DNA from: Albidovulum sediminis
GTDB taxonomy: Bacteria > Pseudomonadota > Alphaproteobacteria > Rhodobacterales > Rhodobacteraceae
Assembly (NCBI RefSeq): GCF_025380365.1
Contig: NZ_JAOCQF010000003.1
Location: forward strand, 124,001 to 188,000
Direction: 5' to 3'
Length of the DNA stretch: 64,000 nucleotides
Part shown: one piece after another, positions 55,696 to 64,000 of the stretch
Layout: each line of letters starts with the position of its first letter
Numbering within the stretch: the stretch's first letter is position 1
The notes under the pieces: generated by a model
Told to the model about the DNA's origin: nothing
The model's input: only the letters and a program-made list of their open reading frames with translations
The model's database searches: none
Translations under genes and position numbers: made by a program

Positions 55696-58600
55696 CCCGC
55701 AAGGCCGCCGCCCCGCTGCGCCCCCACAACCGGCCCGGCTATGCCGAACTGTGCGTCACCACCAACTTCACCTTCCTGACCGGCGCCTCCCACCCCGAGG
55801 AGATGGTCGCGCGGGCCGCCGAACTGGGGCTGGAGGCGATCGCCATCACCGACCGCAATTCGCTGGCCGGCGTGGTCCGGGCCTATTCCGCCCTGAAGGA
55901 GTTGCGGCGCGAAGCCGAGGAGACCTTGCGCATCCGGTCGCAGCACCGGATCGACCCCTGTTCGCGCCAGGAAATCGGCCAGCCGGAAGGCATCGCCCGC
56001 CCCGCTCTGCCCCATCCCGTCCCGCCCCATTCCCCCGGCCCGCGCCTGCCGCGGCTGATCGTGGGCTGCCGCCTGGTCCTGGCCGACTGCCCGGTCGAAT
56101 GGATCGCGCTGCCCACCGACCGGCCCGCCTATCACCGGCTTTGCCGCCTTCTGACGCTGGGCAAGCGGCGGGCGGAGAAGGGGGGGTGCCTGCTCCATCT
56201 CTCCGACCTTCTGGAAGGGTGCCGGGGCATGGTCCTGATCGCCCTGCCGCCCGCCGACCTGTCCCGCGCCCTGCGCCCGGTCCAGACCATGCGGCGGCGC
56301 TATCCCGATCATGTCTTCCTCGGTGCCGCGCCGCGCTATGACGGCTCGGACCAGGCCTGGTTCGACGCCTGCGCGACGCTTGCGCTGCGCGTCTCGGCGC
56401 CGATGGTGGCGGTGGGCGATGTGCTGATGCACCGCGCCGGGCGGCGGCAACTGGCCGATGTGCTGACCTGCCTGCGCGAAGGCTGCACCATCGACCGGAT
56501 CGGCACGCGGGCGCTGCCCAACGCCGAACGCCGGCTGAAGGGCGCGGAGGACATGGCGCGGCTTTACCGCAACCACCTGGCCGCGGTCCGCCGCACGCTG
56601 GAGATCGCGGCGCGCTGCAGCTTCTGCCTGAGCGAGCTGAGCTACGAATACCCGGACGAGATTTCGGACGGCGAAACCCCGCAGCAACGGCTTGAGCGGC
56701 TGACGGCCGAGGGATTGGCCCGGCGCTGCCCGGAGGGCATCCCCGACCGTTACCGCGCGCTTGCGGAAAAGGAGATCCGGCTGGTCGGAGACCTGGGCTT
56801 CGCCGCCTACTTCCTGACCGTCCACGACATCGTGAGCCATGCCCGCTCGATCGGCATTCTCTGCCAGGGGCGCGGGTCGGCGGCGAATTCGATCCTTTGC
56901 TGGGCGCTGGGCATCACCGATGTCTCGCCCGACATGATCAGCATGGTGTTCGAGCGTTTCGTGTCGAAGTACCGGGGCGAACCGCCCGATATCGACGTCG
57001 ACTTCGAGCATGAGCGGCGGGAAGAGGTCATCCAGTGGATCTACCGGAAATACGGCCGCCACCGCGCCGGGCTCTGCGCCACGGTGATCCACTTCCGATC
57101 CCGCGCCGCGATCCGCGAGGTGGGAAAGGTCATGGGCCTGTCGCAGGACGTCACCGCCAGCCTTGCGGGCCAGATCTGGGGCATGTCGAACGGGGGCGCC
57201 GACCCCGACCGCATCCGCGAACTGGGTCTCGACCCGCGCGACCGGCGGCTGTCGCAGACCATCCGCCTGATCGGAGAGATCATCGGCTTCCCCCGCCACC
57301 TGTCGCAGCATGTCGGCGGCTTCGTCATCACCCGCGGGCGGCTGGACGAGCTTTGCCCGATCGAGAACGCGGCGATGGAGGATCGCACCGTCATCGAATG
57401 GGACAAGGACGACATCGACGCGCTGGGCATCCTCAAGGTCGACGTCCTGTCGCTCGGCATGCTGACCTGCATCCGCAAGGCCTTCGACCTGCTGCGGGAT
57501 CACGACAGGACCGATCTGACCATCGCGACGATCCCGCAGGAGGACCGGGCGACCTACGACATGCTCTGCGTGGCCGATGCGGTGGGGGTGTTCCAGGTTG
57601 AAAGCCGGGCGCAGATGAACTTCCTGCCCCGGATGCGGCCGCGCACCTTCTACGACCTGGTGATCGAGGTCGCGATCGTCCGTCCCGGCCCGATCCAGGG
57701 CGGCATGGTGCAGCCCTACATCCGCCGCCGCCAGGGGCATGAGGCGGTCAGCTTCCCCTCGAAGGAACTCGAGGGCGTCCTGGGCAAGACGCTGGGGGTG
57801 CCGCTTTTCCAGGAACAGGCGATGCAAATCGCCGTGGTCGCCGCGGGCTTCACCGCCGAGGAGGCAGACCGCCTGCGCCGGTCGCTGGCCTCGTTCCGGC
57901 GCATGGGCACGATCGGCGCCTTCCGGGACAAGTTCATCGCCGGGATGCTCGCCAACGGCTACACCCCCGAATTCGCGGAACGCTGCTTTTCCCAGATCGA
58001 GGGCTTCGCCGACTACGGCTTTCCCGAAAGCCATGCCGCCGCCTTCGCGATGCTCACCTATGTCTCGTCCTGGCTGAAGCGGCACCACCCGGCTATCTTC
58101 GCCTGCGCGCTGCTGAATTCGCAGCCGATGGGCTTTTACGCCCCGGCGCAGATCGTGCGCGACGCCCGTGAACACGGGATCGAGGTGCGCCCCGTCTGCG
58201 TCAACCGCAGCGACTGGGACAACCGGCTGGAACGGCGCCCCGACGGGGCACTGGCGCTCAGGCTCGGCTTTCGCCAGATCCGGGGCCTTCGGGAAGAGGA
58301 TGCGCGCTGGATCGTGGCGACGCGCGGCAACGGTTTTCCCGACCCCGAAAGCCTGTGGCTCCGGGCCGGCGTGTCGCCTTCGGTGCTGGAACGGCTGGCC
58401 GAGGCGGATGCCTTTTCCGGCATGGACCTGACCCGTCGCGACGCGCTCTGGCAGGTGCGTGCGATCCGCGCCCCGGCGCCGCTGCCGCTGTTCGCCGACC
58501 CTATCGACGGCGAGGGCATCCGTGAACCGCAGGTCGAACTGCCCGCCATGCACCTGGGCGAAGAGGTGGTGGAGGATTACGTGGCGCTGCGCCTGTCGCT

Positions 58601-59072
58601 GCGCGCCCACCCGATGGAGCTTCTGCGCGCCTCCCTCCCCGGCCTGACCCCGCATGTGGAACTGGCAACGGCACCGCCGCGGCCACTTTCCGTCTGCGGC
58701 CTTGTCATCACCCGCCAGCGCCCCGGCACCGCCTCGGGCGTGATCTTCCTCACGCTCGAGGATGAGACGGGCGTGTCGAACGTGGTCGTCTGGCCCAAGG
58801 TCTATGAACGCTTCCGCCGGGCGGTCATGGGCGGGCGGCTCTTGCGGGTGACGGGCCGGCTGGAGCGCGAGGGTATCGTCGTGCACCTGATCGCCGATCG
58901 GATCGAGGATCTGTCACACCGCCTGTCCGAGCTTGGCCACCCGCTGGACGGGGCCGTGGGGATCACGCAGCCCCAGGCCGACGACGCGCCGCGCCCGCCC
59001 CGCCAGCCGGCGCGCGCACGTCACCCGCGCGAACAGGCCAAGCAGCTGTTCCCCAGCCGCGATTTCCACTGA
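55692..59072 (+). CDS. dnaE2: Error-prone DNA polymerase DnaE2 (ImuC)
   Basis: 1,126 residues, C-family polymerase. PHP domain at the N-terminus (YAELCVTTNFTFLTGASHPE). The catalytic palm contains DIDVDFEHERRE, GRGSAANS in LCQGRGSAANSI, and LKVDVLSLGML. A helix-hairpin-helix and OB domain follow (VFLTLEDE-type segment IFLTLEDETGVSNVVVWP). About 45 residues rich in Pro and Arg are inserted in the PHP domain (about 74-120) relative to shorter homologues. It performs lesion bypass with ImuB. The ATG follows the imuB stop (ATGA). Confidence 0.95.
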   Translation: MTRKAAAPLRPHNRPGYAELCVTTNFTFLTGASHPEEMVARAAELGLEAIAITDRNSLAGVVRAYSALKELRREAEETLRIRSQHRIDPCSRQEIGQPEGIARPALPHPVPPHSPGPRLPRLIVGCRLVLADCPVEWIALPTDRPAYHRLCRLLTLGKRRAEKGGCLLHLSDLLEGCRGMVLIALPPADLSRALRPVQTMRRRYPDHVFLGAAPRYDGSDQAWFDACATLALRVSAPMVAVGDVLMHRAGRRQLADVLTCLREGCTIDRIGTRALPNAERRLKGAEDMARLYRNHLAAVRRTLEIAARCSFCLSELSYEYPDEISDGETPQQRLERLTAEGLARRCPEGIPDRYRALAEKEIRLVGDLGFAAYFLTVHDIVSHARSIGILCQGRGSAANSILCWALGITDVSPDMISMVFERFVSKYRGEPPDIDVDFEHERREEVIQWIYRKYGRHRAGLCATVIHFRSRAAIREVGKVMGLSQDVTASLAGQIWGMSNGGADPDRIRELGLDPRDRRLSQTIRLIGEIIGFPRHLSQHVGGFVITRGRLDELCPIENAAMEDRTVIEWDKDDIDALGILKVDVLSLGMLTCIRKAFDLLRDHDRTDLTIATIPQEDRATYDMLCVADAVGVFQVESRAQMNFLPRMRPRTFYDLVIEVAIVRPGPIQGGMVQPYIRRRQGHEAVSFPSKELEGVLGKTLGVPLFQEQAMQIAVVAAGFTAEEADRLRRSLASFRRMGTIGAFRDKFIAGMLANGYTPEFAERCFSQIEGFADYGFPESHAAAFAMLTYVSSWLKRHHPAIFACALLNSQPMGFYAPAQIVRDAREHGIEVRPVCVNRSDWDNRLERRPDGALALRLGFRQIRGLREEDARWIVATRGNGFPDPESLWLRAGVSPSVLERLAEADAFSGMDLTRRDALWQVRAIRAPAPLPLFADPIDGEGIREPQVELPAMHLGEEVVEDYVALRLSLRAHPMELLRASLPGLTPHVELATAPPRPLSVCGLVITRQRPGTASGVIFLTLEDETGVSNVVVWPKVYERFRRAVMGGRLLRVTGRLEREGIVVHLIADRIEDLSHRLSELGHPLDGAVGITQPQADDAPRPPRQPARARHPREQAKQLFPSRDFH

Positions 59073-59082
59073 GCCGGCTGCG

Positions 59083-59871
59083 TCAGAACCGCAGCGACAG
59101 GCAGGACATGCCGCCGTCGAGCTTGGCACATTCGCTGTTGCCGATCTCCTGCACGCGGTAGCCGGCCTTGCGCAGGCTTTCGGCCGTTTCGGGAAAGCCC
59201 GCCGCCATCAGCACGACATCGTTGTAGCGGATCGCGTTGGCCGCGGCCTCCTCCCCCGGCGCGGTCAGGATCACGCGGTAGCCGTCGAAGCAGCCCGACT
59301 GCGCCAGCCGCCCGGTCGCCAGGATCGTCTGGCCGTCGAGGAGCGAGCAGTCGGTCTTGAAATGGAGAACGCCGTCCGGCACCCGGATTTCGCGCAGGCT
59401 CCGGCCCCAGTCGGCCAGGATCGCGCGCAGTTCCGCGATGCCCGCCGCGTTGGTGCGCGCCGACTGGCCCACCAGAACCTCCCGCGGGGTGAAAAGGATG
59501 TCGCCCCCCTCGATCGTGCCGGGGCCGCGGATTTCCCGCACCTCGGCGAAGAGCCCGCGGATCACGGGCGCCATTTCGGCGACCTCGCCCGCCCGCGACG
59601 GCGCGCCGGGCCGCATCAGGACCGCCCCTTCGGGCAGACAAAGCGCCGTATCCTCGACGAAAAGCGCATCGGGAAACGGCTCGAGCGGGGGCAGTTCGAC
59701 CACCTCTGCCCCGGCCGCGCGCAGGGCCGCGACGTAATCGGCATGATGTTTCAGCATCAGGCCAAGATCCGGCGCGCCGGTATCGACGGCACGCAGGCCA
59801 TGGGTGACGCTTTCGCCGGGGCGGCGGGTGATCGCGCGGGTGAACTGCCAGGAGGGGTCGGTCCGGGTCAT
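59083..59871 (-). CDS. Dimethylarginine dimethylaminohydrolase family protein
   Basis: 262 residues, pentein fold of the arginine deiminase/amidinotransferase group. The catalytic Cys is C257 in GGMSCLSLRF, the His is H170 in VLHFKTDCS, and FVEDTALCLPEGAVLMRPGA with E73 and D74 and GTIEGGDILF match dimethylargininases (DDAH). It would convert methylated arginines to citrulline plus methylamine or dimethylamine. It is the last gene of a minus-strand operon with an aminotransferase and TetR regulator, 34 bp downstream of the aminotransferase. Other penteins of this group act on related guanidines, so the substrate is probable, not certain. Confidence 0.87.
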   Translation of the reverse strand: MTRTDPSWQFTRAITRRPGESVTHGLRAVDTGAPDLGLMLKHHADYVAALRAAGAEVVELPPLEPFPDALFVEDTALCLPEGAVLMRPGAPSRAGEVAEMAPVIRGLFAEVREIRGPGTIEGGDILFTPREVLVGQSARTNAAGIAELRAILADWGRSLREIRVPDGVLHFKTDCSLLDGQTILATGRLAQSGCFDGYRVILTAPGEEAAANAIRYNDVVLMAAGFPETAESLRKAGYRVQEIGNSECAKLDGGMSCLSLRF

Positions 59872-59905
59872 CGGGTGCAGCCTTTCAATCGTCGGTCTGA
59901 AGGGG

Positions 59906-61096
59906 TCATGCCTCGGCCCGCTGGCCGGACAGGGACAGGGAATGCGCGACCATGCGACCGCTGGCGGTGCGGAAGCGGTCGTCGTCCACGGTCAGCGCCA
60001 CGCGGACCCAGCCGCCCAGCGTTTCGCCGAACGCCGATCCGGGCATCACCGCGACGCCTGCATCCAGAAGCCCCAGGGCAAAGTCGCGGTCCGACAGGCC
60101 GCTGGACCGGACATCCACCAACGCGAACATCCCCGCCTCTGGCCGGTGGACGCCCAGCGCCGTCTGCTGGGTCAGAAGGTCGGCCAGATAACGGGCGCGG
60201 GCGGCGAACCGCGCCCGCATCCCGCGCGCGGCCTCGGAGGGCCGGGACACGGCCTGCGCGGTCATGTCGGCGATGAAGGGCTGGTTTCCGAACAGCATGG
60301 TTTCCGACAGGGCCAGCAGACGGTCCGCGAACTCCCTCGACCCGACGCACCAGCCCGAACGGAAACCCGGTGCGGCGTGGGACTTGGAGATCGAGGCCAC
60401 GACGACAACCCTGTCGGCGAAGCCCGTGCGCGCCAGGGGCGAGACGAAGGTCACGCCGTCGAATACCAGTTCCTCGTAAACCTCGTCGGAGATGATCCAG
60501 AGGTCGTGTTCCACCGCCAGCCGCCCGATCGCGTCGATATCCCCGGCGGTCAGGACCGCGCCGGTGGGATTGTGCGGCGTGTTGAGGAGGATGGCACGCG
60601 TGCGCGGCCCGATCCGTTCGGCCAGATCCTGCGCCGACAGGCGAAACCCGTTTTCGGCCCGAAGCGGTACGGGAACCACGCGCGCACCGGATGCGGCGAT
60701 GACGCCTTCGTAGGTCGCATACATCGGGTCGCCCACCAGGATCTCGCATCCCGGCTCGGCAATGCCCATCAGAACGGCATAAAGCGCGGTCTGGGTTCCC
60801 GGAAAGCACAGGACCTGATTGGGGTGCACCGGCCTGCCCAGGCGGGCGGCGTATCGGGCGGCCAGGGATTCGCGCAGGTTGTGCTCCCCCCGGCCGTCGG
60901 AATACTGCGTCCGGCCGGCGCGCATGGCGGCCACGGCGGCCTCGACCAGATCGGCCGGTGCGGGCACGTCCGGGTTGCCGATCGTCAGGTCGACGACATC
61001 CTCCCCCGCCGCAATGCGCTCCCGTGCGCGCACGTGCAGTTCCCACTTCGCGCCGCCCAACCCGGCCAACCTGTCCAGAACGGGTGAATATCTCAT
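59906..61096 (-). CDS. Class I/II PLP-dependent aminotransferase
   Basis: 396 residues, fold type I. Substrate and PLP motifs: LTIGNPDVPAPADLVEAA, YSDGRGEHNLRESLA, NTPHNPTGAVL (Asn for PLP), ISDEVYEELVFDG, and the Schiff-base lysine K238 in SISKSHAAPGFRSGW. It ends with an Arg-containing VRVALTVDDDRF. The amino donor is not determined. Being coupled to a TetR gene and followed by a dimethylargininase, it may transaminate a methylarginine-derived or amino acid substrate; in mammals AGXT2 transaminates dimethylarginine, so the pairing is suggestive. Confidence 0.9.
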   Translation of the reverse strand: MRYSPVLDRLAGLGGAKWELHVRARERIAAGEDVVDLTIGNPDVPAPADLVEAAVAAMRAGRTQYSDGRGEHNLRESLAARYAARLGRPVHPNQVLCFPGTQTALYAVLMGIAEPGCEILVGDPMYATYEGVIAASGARVVPVPLRAENGFRLSAQDLAERIGPRTRAILLNTPHNPTGAVLTAGDIDAIGRLAVEHDLWIISDEVYEELVFDGVTFVSPLARTGFADRVVVVASISKSHAAPGFRSGWCVGSREFADRLLALSETMLFGNQPFIADMTAQAVSRPSEAARGMRARFAARARYLADLLTQQTALGVHRPEAGMFALVDVRSSGLSDRDFALGLLDAGVAVMPGSAFGETLGGWVRVALTVDDDRFRTASGRMVAHSLSLSGQRAEA

Positions 61097-61740
61097 CCCT
61101 TCGCCTCGTCTTCCGCAAGATCAATGCCGATGATCGCCCCGACAGAGCGCAGGCCGATCCGTATCAGTTCGCCGCCTTCGAACGCCTCGGGCAGCGCTCC
61201 GGCCTCCAGCCAAAGTCCGTCGAGAACCGCGTTGCTGGCGATGGCCAGTTGCCGTTCCTCCGACGCGGGCACCCCGCGCCCGGCTTCGGCCAGCGCGTCG
61301 GCGATGCGGCGCTGAAGCAGATCCCGGTAGTGGAGGTAGGTGCCCTCGTGCGTCTTGCGCATGGCCGGATCGCGCCAGACCATGTGGATGAATCCGGCCC
61401 AGAGCGACAGCGCCTCGGGCGCGGCCACCGGCGGCGTGACGGAGGCTACGATCATCCGGGCCAGACGTTCCCGCGCGCCATCACGCCCCGGCATCGCGGC
61501 GGCGTCGATCACCTGGGTCTGGCCAAGCATGTGAAACCGGTAGGCGGCGTTCAGAAGATCCTCTTTCGAGCTGAAATAGTGACGAATCATGCCCTGCGTC
61601 ACACCGGCCTCCTGCGCGATCGCGCGAACGGTCGCCGCCGCCGGACCATGCCGGGACACAAGCGTCAGGGTGGCGCGCATCAGCGCCTCCTTGCGGCTTT
61701 CGGGGGGTTCGCGCCGGAAGATGCGTCGGGGTTCGGCCAT
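61093..61740 (-). CDS. TetR/AcrR-family regulator
   Basis: 215 residues from ATG 61740. N-terminal helix-turn-helix: KEALMRATLTLVSRHGPAAATVRAIAQEAGVTQGMIRHYF, and a helical ligand-binding domain with SLWAGFIHMVWRDPAM, like BetI. It is the first gene of an operon with the aminotransferase and dimethylargininase (ATGA overlap). A near-perfect -10 box within a palindrome lies 12-31 bp before the ATG, so it probably represses itself. The frame is open to 62121 but only as a shadow. Confidence 0.93.
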   Translation of the reverse strand: MAEPRRIFRREPPESRKEALMRATLTLVSRHGPAAATVRAIAQEAGVTQGMIRHYFSSKEDLLNAAYRFHMLGQTQVIDAAAMPGRDGARERLARMIVASVTPPVAAPEALSLWAGFIHMVWRDPAMRKTHEGTYLHYRDLLQRRIADALAEAGRGVPASEERQLAIASNAVLDGLWLEAGALPEAFEGGELIRIGLRSVGAIIGIDLAEDEAKG

Positions 61741-61751
61741 GGGTCCAACAA

Positions 61752-61771
61752 AATTATACAAACGCATAATT
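61752..61771 (-). promoter_or_regulatory. TetR operator palindrome overlapping a near-leaderless promoter
   Basis: AATTAT-N8-ATAATT (perfect 6-bp arms). The minus-strand -10 box TATAAT is at 61758-61753, so transcription would start within a few bases of the ATG at 61740, giving a nearly leaderless mRNA. No convincing -35 was seen at 16-18 bp. The rest of 61772-62029 holds no gene I can support. Confidence 0.65.
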
Positions 61772-62029
61772 AAAGCAATCGCGAGCGCGCGCAACCGGAA
61801 TCCGAGCCGGCAGCGGCAACTGTCGGCGGTATCGCGCGCCCCGAAGTTCGCCCCCGGGCGCCTGCCATTTCCGCCACCTTGCCGCCGGCCAGCCCTTCGC
61901 GCAGTCCCTATGCTTATTCCAAGGTCGATGAATGCCCGAAGCCTGCGCTGTCCGGGCGGTCCATCCCGGTTCGAGCGGTGATCGGGCGGTCGCTCGCAAG
62001 AACGATCCGCAGCGAAGGTCAGGAGATCC

Positions 62030-62910
62030 ATGCAAGCGCCGTCGAAGACAGGGGAAGGAACCGCGAAGGAGGTCTTCCTCGCCCTCCTCAAGCTAGGGCT
62101 TACCTCGTTCGGCGGGCCCATCGCGCACCTGGGCTACTTCCGGGACGAGCTGGTGATCCGGAGGCAGTGGCTTGATGAGCGTGCCTATGCCGATCTCGTG
62201 GCGCTGTGCCAGTTCCTGCCGGGGCCGACATCGACGCAGACCGGGTTCGCCATCGGTCTGATGCGGGCGGGCTGGGCCGGAGCACTGGCGGCCTTCGTGG
62301 CCTTTACCCTGCCTTCTGCGCTGATGCTCGGTGCCTTTGCACTGGCAGGGGCAGGGATCGGACGACCAATCGGAGAAGGCGCGCTGCACGGGCTGAAGCT
62401 GGTCGCCGTCGCCATCGTGGCACAGGCCGTCTGGGGCATGGCTCGCAGTCTATGCCCCGATCGCACCCGGACGGGAATCGCCGCCGGGGCTTTGCCCTGC
62501 TGGCATTCCTGGCCGTCATGCTCCTCTTGCCCCTGATTGCGGGGACGTCGCAGGCCCTGGCCTTCGTCGACTGCTACTTCCGCGCGGGCGCGCTGGTCTT
62601 CGGTGGAGGGCATGTGGTCCTGCCCATGCTACAGGCCGAAATCGTGGCGCCCGGCTGGGTTTCGCCCGATCGGTTTCTTGCCGGTTACGGTGCGGCGCAG
62701 GCGGTTCCCGGGCCGCTGTTCACCTTCGCGGCCTATCTTGGCGCGGTCACCCCGGTCGAGCCGAATTGATTGCCCGGCGCGGTCGGGAACAGCACGGACT
62801 TTGCCTTGGCGCTTGCCAGCTTCCTGCTGCTGGTCGTCTGGAAGGCTCCGCCGTGGTTCGTCGTCGTCGCAGCCGCGATGAGCGGCGCGACCCTCACACT
62901 GCTTGCCTGA
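62030..62910 (+). pseudogene. Broken chromate transporter chrA
   Basis: The first half of a ChrA protein starts at ATG 62030: FGGPIAHLGYFRDEL, ALCQFLPGPTSTQTGFAIG, LVAVAIVAQAVWGMARS. The frame then fails near 62480, and the second half continues in another frame: FRAGALVFGGGHVVLPMLQA and GYGAAQAVPGPLFTFAAYL. A stop (TGA 62767-62769) follows EPN, and the last piece after it, in the same frame, is FALALASFLLLVVWKAPP. About 290 residues are encoded where intact ChrA has about 400. So the gene has a frameshift with loss near 62480 and a deletion of roughly 90-100 residues near 62770. It is not expected to be functional. Confidence 0.85.
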
Positions 62911-62942
62911 CGGCCGCTGGCACGCTGACCCGAAGGGCGGCG

Positions 62943-63785
62943 CTACCTGCGATAGGTCCGCGGGTCCAGCGCGCCGCCCGAGGCAGGACCGCGCAGGGGC
63001 TGGATCAGCATCCGGTCAAGCCACAGGTCGCGCGGCGTGCGGAACTGCTCGATGCCGATCTCCATCCGATCATGCCCCTTTGCCGGCTGGGCGACATAGG
63101 TGCCCAGAAGCCGGTCCCACCAGGGAACCGAGAAGCCGAAGTTGGAGTTCGTCTCGCGCGGGTCAACCGAGTGATGAACGCGGTGCATGTCCGGCGTGAC
63201 GAGGACCAGGCGCAACACGCGATCCAGCCCGGGCCGCAGGGTGATGTTGGAGTGATTGAAGAGAGAGGCGGCATTCAGGATCACCTCGAAGGCCAGGACC
63301 GCGATCGCGGGCGCGCCGATCGCGCCCACCACGGCAAGCTTGATCGCCATCGAGAGAAGGATCTCGATCGGGTGAAAGCGCAGGCCCGTGGTCGCGTCGA
63401 AATCCAGGTCCGCGTGATGCATGCGGTGCAGGCGCCAAAGCCCCGGAACGGCATGGAACATCACATGCTGAAGATAGATCGCCAGATCGAGGATCAGGAT
63501 CGCGCCGACGAAGGCAAACCAGCGCGGCACCTCGATGACGTTGAAAAGCCCCCAGCCCTTCGCCTCGGCCATCCCGGCCAGGCCCACCGCGAGAACCGGG
63601 AACGACAAGCGCAGCACCGCCGTGTCGAGCGCGACCAGCGCCAGGTTGTTGGTCCAGCGGATCAGCCGGGGAATCTCGCGCCGGCGCCTTGGCGCCGCCA
63701 GTTCCCACACCATCATCGCGACCAGAACGCCCAGAAAGGCAGCCAGCCGGAAACCGGGCTCATGGACCAGCAGGAACTCGGACAT
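62943..63785 (-). CDS. Sterol desaturase/fatty acid hydroxylase family protein
   Basis: 280 residues, membrane di-iron enzyme. The histidine motifs are H107-x3-H111 (QHVMFH), H120-x2-H123-H124 (HRMHH), SLFNHSNI and HRVHHS. Hydrophobic helices flank them (about 12-28, 48-72, 92-110, 145-175). The ATG at 63785 gives family length, though the frame is open to 63950. The family adds hydroxyls or double bonds to lipids such as carotenoids, sterols or ornithine lipids; no neighbour identifies the substrate. A 215-bp gap to the window end has no gene I can support. Confidence 0.9.
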   Translation of the reverse strand: MSEFLLVHEPGFRLAAFLGVLVAMMVWELAAPRRRREIPRLIRWTNNLALVALDTAVLRLSFPVLAVGLAGMAEAKGWGLFNVIEVPRWFAFVGAILILDLAIYLQHVMFHAVPGLWRLHRMHHADLDFDATTGLRFHPIEILLSMAIKLAVVGAIGAPAIAVLAFEVILNAASLFNHSNITLRPGLDRVLRLVLVTPDMHRVHHSVDPRETNSNFGFSVPWWDRLLGTYVAQPAKGHDRMEIGIEQFRTPRDLWLDRMLIQPLRGPASGGALDPRTYRR

Positions 63786-64000
63786 CGTGGCGACCTCGCC
63801 GCGGCCTTGGCGCTCGCAAGGCATCCATTGAATGTCTAGGGTTCGCGGGCAATCCCTGTCAACAAAGGCAGAGGCCGGCGCGACGAGTTGTGCATTCTTT
63901 CTGCCCTTGCAGGCAGCTTGGCGCGTTCTGTGCATTGACGCCGCGCGCACAACCGTTCAGTTAAGGGACCTGAACCGCCCAGGCTCTGTCCACGCGGCCT

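Overview
The window is about 66% GC chromosomal DNA, tightly packed with genes. It looks like an alphaproteobacterium of the Rhodobacteraceae. The evidence is the conserved rsfS-rlmH-gpmI-envC-ctpA-rppH block, an fdsGBACD formate dehydrogenase operon, a surface protein with a VPLPA-type C-terminal sorting tail, and an LpcC-like mannosyltransferase beside a late lipid A acyltransferase. Many neighbouring genes overlap through ATGA (stop/start), so translational coupling is widespread. No integrase, transposase, phage gene or CRISPR array is visible. Most of the window is ordinary core chromosome; a few accessory or degraded pieces stand out.

Layout. 1-3.5 kb: a class V aminotransferase cut by the left edge, a divergent Lrp/AsnC regulator, an S49 peptidase, a 56-residue zinc-ribbon membrane microprotein and a pteridine-reductase-like SDR. 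3.5-3.8 kb: an AT-rich island with a perfect DnaA box, then uvrC. 5.7-12 kb (minus strand): a secreted His-rich protein, then the RNA turnover, ribosome and envelope operon rsfS-rlmH-gpmI-envC-ctpA-rppH. 12-17.8 kb: leuC, leuD and leuB, interrupted by a VPLPA-CTERM gene with its own promoter and terminator and by a membrane protein gene. 17.9-20 kb: a DMT transporter, an unrecognised Lys-rich helical protein with its own terminator, and tRNA-Pro(CGG). 20.1-27.8 kb: an MttB-family methyltransferase with an MFS transporter, an LPS core group (GT4, acyltransferase, GT29-like), asd, and an isolated GT2 of lower GC.

27.9-38.6 kb (minus strand): penicillin-binding protein 1C joined to a 1,824-residue alpha-2-macroglobulin, and upstream a two-component system whose operon starts with a DUF4173-type membrane protein. 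38.7-43.9 kb (minus): a complete peptide ABC importer. 44.0-46.4 kb (minus): 2-keto-3-deoxygalactonate kinase, aldolase and an SMP-30 lactonase. 46.8-53.7 kb (plus): a LysR regulator, a well-formed LysR box and promoter, and fdsGBACD. 53.7-59.1 kb: the imuA-imuB-dnaE2 mutagenesis cassette. 59.1-61.7 kb (minus): a TetR-aminotransferase-dimethylargininase operon with an almost leaderless promoter carrying a palindrome. 62.0-62.9 kb: a broken chrA chromate transporter. 62.9-63.8 kb: a sterol-desaturase-family hydroxylase.

The clearest functional units are leucine synthesis (leuCDB), NAD-linked formate oxidation (fdsGBACD with fdhD), translesion synthesis (imuAB-dnaE2), periplasmic defence (A2M plus PBP1C), and peptidoglycan and periplasmic maintenance (EnvC, CtpA). 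I found no wholly new system that the sequence proves. The best candidates for new biology are the helical protein at 18997-19755, the TetR-aminotransferase-DDAH operon, the MttB-MFS pair, the bacterial GT29-like gene, and the leader ORFs before rsfS and uvrC.
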